Source: Tropicimonas sp047971885
GTDB taxonomy: Bacteria > Pseudomonadota > Alphaproteobacteria > Rhodobacterales > Rhodobacteraceae
Length of the DNA: 27,264 nucleotides
Direction: 5' to 3'
NCBI RefSeq assembly: GCF_047971885.1
Contig: NZ_JBKEAE010000082.1
Location: forward strand, 1-27,264
Numbering within the stretch: the first letter of the stretch is position 1; each line of letters opens with the position of its first letter. The translations under genes were made by a program, and so were the position numbers. Positions 23,092 to 27,264 of this stretch are shown piece after piece. The notes below the pieces were generated by a model. That model was given only the letters and a program-made list of their open reading frames with translations. It did no database searches and had not been told where the DNA came from.

Positions 23092-23777
23092 GGGCGCCCC
23101 CGAAGGCTCTCGATCCGGGCCGGCAGCGCCGCGGCGGTCTCGACGATGCAATCCGCCCCGGCGGCACGAAGCGCGTCGGTCGGGTGATAGCCCCAGGCGA
23201 CCCCGATGGTCGCGAAACCGGCCGCGCGCCCCATCTCGATATCGAAGGTCGTATCGCCGATCATTACCGCGTTCCGCGCCTCCGCTCCGGTTTTCTCCAA
23301 TGCGCGAAACAGCATGGACGGGTTCGGTTTCGAGGGGTGATCGTCGGCAACCTGTTCGGTGACAAAGGCGCCGGTCAGCCCATGCGCGGCAAGCACATGC
23401 CTGAGCCCGCGCCGCGACTTGCCGGTTGCGATCCCGACCAGCAGATCGTCTCGGCCAAGCAACCCGTCGAGCACCGGGCGCATGCCGGGAAAGAGCGACG
23501 AGAGGTTTTCACCGTCAGTCTGCCGCAGGCTGGCGAAGCTCTCCCTGTAGCCTTCGGCCAGCGCCAGCCGGGTGCCCGGCGACAGGTCCGGGGCCAGCCG
23601 CTCGATGGCAAGCGGCAGCGAAAGCCCGACGATCGAGAGCACCTCTGCCCGACCGGGCGGCGCGATGCCAACGGCCCGATAGGCGTATTCCATCGCCGCC
23701 ATGATATGGGCCTGACTGTCGACCAGGGTGCCATCGACATCGAACACGACAAGTCGCGAAGGGAAATCGCCGTTCAT
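23088..23777 (-). CDS. HAD-family phosphatase, phosphoglycolate-phosphatase-like
   Basis: HAD hydrolase of 229 residues. Motif I is VFDVDGTLVDS (11-21) with nucleophile Asp13 and general acid Asp15. Motif II is in GIATGKSRRG, motif III lysine in SKPNPSML, and motif IV is MIGDTTFDIEMG. The helical cap between motifs I and II is the Gph type. The substrate cannot be told from sequence. The ATG overlaps the stop of the pseudouridine synthase gene, and its own stop overlaps the ATP12 start, so all are probably translated from one message. Confidence 0.9.
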   Translation of the reverse strand: MNGDFPSRLVVFDVDGTLVDSQAHIMAAMEYAYRAVGIAPPGRAEVLSIVGLSLPLAIERLAPDLSPGTRLALAEGYRESFASLRQTDGENLSSLFPGMRPVLDGLLGRDDLLVGIATGKSRRGLRHVLAAHGLTGAFVTEQVADDHPSKPNPSMLFRALEKTGAEARNAVMIGDTTFDIEMGRAAGFATIGVAWGYHPTDALRAAGADCIVETAAALPARIESLRGRP

Positions 23778-24814
23778 TCCACATCCTCGAACGGATCGGC
23801 GGGCACGTCGCCCGCGCGCCAGTCCATCATGGCCCATGTCCGTTCCATGTGCTCGGGAAGGGGCGCGGTCAGGGTCAGCATCCTGCCGGTCACCGGGTGG
23901 CGCAACCTGAGCGAGCGCGCATGCAGGTGCAGCTTGCGCGAAATCTCCCCGCCAAGTCCCGCCCCCCAGCCATCGCCGGGGTTTTCCTGCCCCGACCCGC
24001 CGTACTTGCCATCTCCGACGACCGGATGCCCGATGCCGGCCATATGGGCGCGTAACTGGTGCGTGCGCCCGGTGACGGGTACCAGAGCCACCCAGCGTAC
24101 CCGCCCGCCAAGCGCCGAGAGCACCGAATAATCGGTCGTCGCCCGCTTGGCCCCGGGGGTGTTGTCGATCTCGCGCGGATGGACGCAATGCATCTTCTCG
24201 CCCTCGCCCGCCCCACCGTGACCCTGCGCCTTGACCAGCCCGAAACGGATCGTCCCCATCCGGGGCGCGGGCACACCGGCGACGGCGGCCCAGTAGATCT
24301 TGCGCGTTTCGCGGGCGCGGAACGTCTCGGCCAGCGCGCCGGCAACCTTGCGGTCCCGCGCCAGCAGAAGAATGCCCGATGTGTCCTTGTCCAGCCGGTG
24401 CACGAGCCGCGGTTTTTCTACGGCACCAAAGCGCAGCGCTTCGGCCAGCCCGTCGACATGGCGGGTCTGCCCGCTGCCGCCCTGCGTCGGCAGGCCCGGA
24501 GGCTTGTTCAGCGCGATGATGTGATCGTCCCGCCAGAGCACCGCGTTGCGGATCATCTGCGCATCGGCGTCCGGGATCGCAGTTCTGGCAGGGCGTGGCG
24601 CATCGTCTTCGGGCAGCGGCGGAACCCGCACGACCTGCCCGGCCACAACCCGGGCCGAGGGTTTGACCCGCGCCCCGTCAATGCGGATCTCGCCCTTGCG
24701 GCACATCTTTTCGATCCGGCCCTGCCCGAGATGGGGAAAGCGCCGGCGAAGCCAGCGGTCGAGCCGCTGATCCGCCTCGTCGGGCGAAATCTCGATCGTC
24801 TGGACACCGCTCAT
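23774..24814 (-). CDS. RluA/RluC-family 23S rRNA pseudouridine synthase
   Basis: Pseudouridine synthase of 346 residues. An S4 RNA-binding domain occupies about 8-70 (DQRLDRWLRRRFPHLGQGRI). The catalytic domain has LNKPPGLPTQGG and the active-site HRLDKDTSG (139-147) with Asp142, followed by RKIYWAAVAG and VTGRTHQLRAHMA. RluC modifies 23S rRNA at three uridines; the exact sites here are inferred. The start ATG overlaps the crcB stop by four bases. Confidence 0.92.
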   Translation of the reverse strand: MSGVQTIEISPDEADQRLDRWLRRRFPHLGQGRIEKMCRKGEIRIDGARVKPSARVVAGQVVRVPPLPEDDAPRPARTAIPDADAQMIRNAVLWRDDHIIALNKPPGLPTQGGSGQTRHVDGLAEALRFGAVEKPRLVHRLDKDTSGILLLARDRKVAGALAETFRARETRKIYWAAVAGVPAPRMGTIRFGLVKAQGHGGAGEGEKMHCVHPREIDNTPGAKRATTDYSVLSALGGRVRWVALVPVTGRTHQLRAHMAGIGHPVVGDGKYGGSGQENPGDGWGAGLGGEISRKLHLHARSLRLRHPVTGRMLTLTAPLPEHMERTWAMMDWRAGDVPADPFEDVE

Positions 24815-25194
24815 GGCACGGTCACCATCCCACGCGCCAGCAAGAGCCCGGCAACCAGCGCCGCGATGGAAACGACGACCGAAGCCGCCATGTAGATCAC
24901 GGCCACCAGGGTTCTGCCCTCCTCTAGCAGGAACACCGCATCGAGCGAAAAGGCCGAGAAGGTGGTGAACCCGCCCAGGACCCCGGTCATCGCGAAGGGG
25001 GCAAGCGCCATGGCACCCCGGCGCTCCAGCGCCACAGCCAGAAGACCCATCAGGAACGACCCGAGGATATTGACGGTCAGGGTCCCCCACGGAAAGCCGG
25101 CACCGAACAGCGCCTTCATGCCGACATTGGCAAGAAACCGGCAGGAGGCGCCGACCGCGCCCCCCGCGGCGACCTGAAGGAGGGTTGTCATCAT
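24811..25194 (-). CDS. crcB: Fluoride efflux channel CrcB/Fluc
   Basis: Small membrane protein of 127 residues with four hydrophobic segments, active as an antiparallel dimer that exports fluoride. Diagnostic motifs are GGAVGASCRF (11-20), WGTLTVNILGSFLMG (36-50) with the pore Asn, and GGFTTFSAFSLD (74-85) with the phenylalanine box and sodium-binding turn. Only 46 bases separate it from the cytochrome b561 gene, and no fluoride riboswitch fits in that space. It leads the chain crcB, RluC-like, HAD, ATP12. Start at the first of two adjacent ATG codons. Confidence 0.93.
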   Translation of the reverse strand: MMTTLLQVAAGGAVGASCRFLANVGMKALFGAGFPWGTLTVNILGSFLMGLLAVALERRGAMALAPFAMTGVLGGFTTFSAFSLDAVFLLEEGRTLVAVIYMAASVVVSIAALVAGLLLARGMVTVP

Positions 25195-25240
25195 GGCGCC
25201 TCTGTCGTGCGACGCCGGGGCATTGTCAAGCGGGCGCGGG

Positions 25241-25885
25241 TCAGCCGGCGTCGGCGCCCAGTTCCTCGATCACGCGTTCGGCAGGCACCTGCCCGCTGAC
25301 GACCTTGCGCCCGGTCAGCATCGCCATCACCAGATTCTCACCCTTCCAGTACCGGTAATAGACAATCGCCCCGACATGGAGCAGCACCAGCAACAGGATG
25401 ACCGGCGGCATCGCCTGGTGCCAGCCCGTCGCCCATTTCGCATAGGCCTCGTTCTCGGCATTGTAGAGCGGGCCGTAGTTGATGAAATCGTCAGGATTGG
25501 CGTAGAGCCCGGTATAGGCCTGAAACCCGAGTGCGGCGAGCAGCGCGAACACCGAAAGCGCCCCGAGCGGATTGTGCCCGGGCCAGTAGCTCGGCCTGCG
25601 GACCGGTATCCCGCGGACGTAGCCGAAGAAGGTCTTCGGCCCATAGAGAAAGTCGCTGAATCGTGCCGGCCAGGCTCCGAAAAGCCCCCAGAGCACCCGG
25701 AAGGCAAGAAGCGCGATGACCGCGTAGCCGAACCGGAAATGCAGCGTCATGATACCCGGGCCGAACTGGCCCAGATACCATGCGATCGCGACGCAGATCA
25801 CCAGGCTCCAGTGAAACGCCCGCACCGCCGGGTCCCACAGAAGGACACGGCGGAGCCTGCCGGGCTGGGACGGATGGGCCGCCAT
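25241..25885 (-). CDS. Cytochrome b561-type membrane haem protein
   Basis: Membrane cytochrome b of 214 residues with about four transmembrane segments (roughly 24-40, 48-70, 106-125 and 157-177). Candidate haem ligands are His25 (FHWSLV), His49 (LHFRFG), His156 (WHQAM) and His170 (LLHVG), the spacing of the bacterial b561/Ni-hydrogenase cytochrome b family. I chose the ATG at 25885, five bases after the cytochrome c' stop, because AAGGA lies ahead of it. Co-transcribed with cytochrome c', it probably passes electrons between the quinone pool and that periplasmic protein. Partner direction is inference. Confidence 0.9.
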   Translation of the reverse strand: MAAHPSQPGRLRRVLLWDPAVRAFHWSLVICVAIAWYLGQFGPGIMTLHFRFGYAVIALLAFRVLWGLFGAWPARFSDFLYGPKTFFGYVRGIPVRRPSYWPGHNPLGALSVFALLAALGFQAYTGLYANPDDFINYGPLYNAENEAYAKWATGWHQAMPPVILLLVLLHVGAIVYYRYWKGENLVMAMLTGRKVVSGQVPAERVIEELGADAG

Positions 25886-25890
25886 CGCAC

Positions 25891-26346
25891 TCAGTCCTTC
25901 TTGGCCTGGAACGACTTGTGACAATCCTGACAGACTTGGCCGACGCCTCCCAGCGCACCGGCCATCTGCGCCCGGCCCTCGCCCGCCGCGACCTTCAGCG
26001 TTTCGGCGGCCGGCGCCATCCTGCCGGCGATCTCGCCAACCTTCGCGCCGTCAGCCCAGAGCGCGGGCAGCGCATAGGAGACCCCGGGAAGATCCGCAGA
26101 CGAACTGCCGGGAACATACCAGGCAGAGGTATCCCGATGCGCCATTTCGGCGATCCTGTCGGCCGCACCCTGGGCGGTGGCGGCGTCGTATTCGACCTCG
26201 CCCTTGGCCATCCTGGCAAGCATGCCCACCGATTCCCCGTATCCTTTCATGAAATTCTGCCGCTGCTTCACCGCATCGGTGAGCGCATTGGCGGCGACAA
26301 GGCCGGGAACAGAAATGGCGATTGCGGCAATCACGAGCTTTCGCAT
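25891..26346 (-). CDS. Cytochrome c' (class II c-type cytochrome)
   Basis: Periplasmic haem protein of 151 residues. A signal peptide is at 1-20 (MRKLVIAAIAISVPGLVAAN). The family features are the early KQRQNFMKG (27-35) and the C-terminal haem-binding CQDCH (139-143), with a four-helix-bundle composition between. In this family a five-coordinate haem binds NO or CO, and members are linked to nitric-oxide protection, but the function of this copy is not known. AAGGA lies before the ATG. It is followed by the b561 gene, a frequent pairing. Confidence 0.93.
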   Translation of the reverse strand: MRKLVIAAIAISVPGLVAANALTDAVKQRQNFMKGYGESVGMLARMAKGEVEYDAATAQGAADRIAEMAHRDTSAWYVPGSSSADLPGVSYALPALWADGAKVGEIAGRMAPAAETLKVAAGEGRAQMAGALGGVGQVCQDCHKSFQAKKD

Positions 26347-26442
26347 GCTGGTTTCCTTGAGTCAGACATGTACACAACCTCGTTCCACGGGGCAGGCGGC
26401 GATTTCCGTCGCGCTGCGGCGAAAAAAGTTCGGTCGCGGATT

Positions 26443-27264
26443 TCAGCCGCGTTTCGCCCGCAGGCCGACGAAGTAATCGAGCCGCTTTTTCAGTTCCCGC
26501 TCGAAGCCGCGCGCGACGGGCATGTAATAGACCCCGCGCTTCATGCCGTCGGGGAAATAGTTCTGTCCGGAAAAGCCGTCTTCGGCATCGTGGTCGTATT
26601 GATAGCCGGCGCCATAACCCTGCTCCTTCATCAACCGGGTCGGGGCGTTGAGGATGTGTTTCGGCGGCGGTTCCGAGCCGGTCTTGCCGGCGGCTGCCAT
26701 GGCGGCGGCGAACGCCATGTAACCGGCGTTCGATTTCGGCGCGAGCGCCAGGTAGACAACCGCCTGGGCCAGCGCCAGTTCCCCCTCGGGGCTGCCGAGC
26801 CGTTCGTAGGTTTCCCATGCCTGAAGACAGAGCGCCTGCGCCTGCGGATCGGCCAGCCCGATATCCTCGACCGCCATGCGGGTGATACGACGGGCAAGGA
26901 ATCTCGGGTCCTCCCCCCCCTTGAGCATCCGCGCCAGCCAGTAGAGCGCCGCATCCGGGTCCGAGCCGCGCACCGATTTGTGCAGGGCGGAAATCAGGTT
27001 GTAATGCGCGTCGCCCGACTTGTCGTATTGCGCGGCCCTGCGGGTCAGCCGCGCAGTCAGCGCCGCAACGTTCAGCGCAGCATCCGCCGGCCAGCCGGCG
27101 ATCTGCTCGACAAGGTTCAGAAGCGCCCGGCCGTCGCCATCGGCCATTCCGATCAGTGCCTCGCGGGCGGCGGATTCCAGCGGCATCCTGCGGCCCAGTT
27201 CCGCCTCGGCACGGTCGAGCATCTGGCGAAGCGCCGCCTCGTCGAGCCGGTTGAGCACCAGCAC
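26443..27264 (-). CDS. rarA: Replication-associated recombination protein A, C-terminal part
   Basis: The last 273 residues or so of RarA/MgsA, an AAA+ ATPase of the clamp-loader superfamily that acts at stalled replication forks. The gene runs off the window edge, so Walker A and B are not seen; nothing suggests real truncation. Visible parts are VLNRLDEAALRQML, the DGDGRALLNLVE sensor-2 type region, the helical YDKSGDAHYNLISALHKSVRG (80-100 in this fragment), GSDPDAALYWLARML, EDIGLADPQAQ and the tail NYFPDGMKRGVYY. These are diagnostic of the RarA C-terminal domain. A 96-base gap separates it from the cytochrome c' start. Confidence 0.93.
   Translation of the reverse strand: MLVLNRLDEAALRQMLDRAEAELGRRMPLESAAREALIGMADGDGRALLNLVEQIAGWPADAALNVAALTARLTRRAAQYDKSGDAHYNLISALHKSVRGSDPDAALYWLARMLKGGEDPRFLARRITRMAVEDIGLADPQAQALCLQAWETYERLGSPEGELALAQAVVYLALAPKSNAGYMAFAAAMAAAGKTGSEPPPKHILNAPTRLMKEQGYGAGYQYDHDAEDGFSGQNYFPDGMKRGVYYMPVARGFERELKKRLDYFVGLRAKRG

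Noticed and set aside
25195..25240. Fluoride riboswitch upstream of crcB
   Set aside because: Only 46 bases separate crcB from the preceding gene, too little for the motif, and no matching core was seen.
1..27264. CRISPR array, insertion sequences or defence islands
   Set aside because: No regularly spaced repeats, transposase genes or defence-type domains were found beyond the recombinase relic.

Overview
This is a GC-rich, densely coding stretch of chromosome from an alphaproteobacterium, most likely a member of the Rhodobacteraceae. Three things point there: a complete aapJQMP general amino-acid transporter; the run rpmH-rnpA-yidD ... yidC-MOSC-yihA-argB; and the tightly overlapped chain crcB, rluC-type synthase, HAD phosphatase, ATP12. 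Genus-level placement is not possible from sequence reading alone.

Layout. (1) 1-660: a frameshifted C-terminal relic of a serine recombinase runs straight into the 3' end of a tRNA-Arg(ACG) gene, which looks like the scar of an integrated element. (2) 734-4275, minus strand: a three-gene operon, TVP38/TMEM64 membrane protein, dihydrolipoamide-dehydrogenase/mercuric-reductase-like flavoprotein, then a sensor histidine kinase with no visible response regulator. (3) 4574-6285, plus strand: rpmH, rnpA, yidD, ttcA. (4) 6363-7901: a membrane-anchored GGDEF-EAL protein whose GGDEF motif is lost and whose EAL residues are kept, preceded by a hairpin that covers its ribosome binding site. (5) 8330-12573: yidC, a MOSC protein, yihA, argB. 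The ribosomal protein, RNase P and membrane-insertase genes of (3) and (5) form the familiar rpmH-yidC neighbourhood. (6) 12619-13799: a ferredoxin-like protein overlapping a SixA-type phosphatase.

(7) 13919-17587: a self-contained efflux operon of TetR/CecR-like repressor, HlyD-type periplasmic adaptor, ABC ATPase and ABC-2 permease, each overlapping the next by four bases. It sits behind a promoter whose -10 region lies inside two overlapping palindromes, so autorepression is likely. It converges on the aap operon with only three bases between the stop codons. (8) 17591-22156, minus strand: aapJ-aapQ-aapM-aapP for uptake of L-amino acids, with a strong hairpin between aapJ and aapQ. (9) 22360-25194, minus strand: crcB, rluC-like, HAD phosphatase, ATP12. 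(10) 25241-26346, minus strand: cytochrome c' followed by a cytochrome b561 membrane subunit. (11) 26443-27264: the C-terminal part of rarA/mgsA, cut by the window edge.

Most of the window is housekeeping and well-known accessory content. I see no clearly new system. The best candidates for a second look are the recombinase relic at the tRNA, the degenerate GGDEF protein with its occluded ribosome binding site, the operator of the efflux operon, and the kinase-flavoprotein-TVP38 operon.
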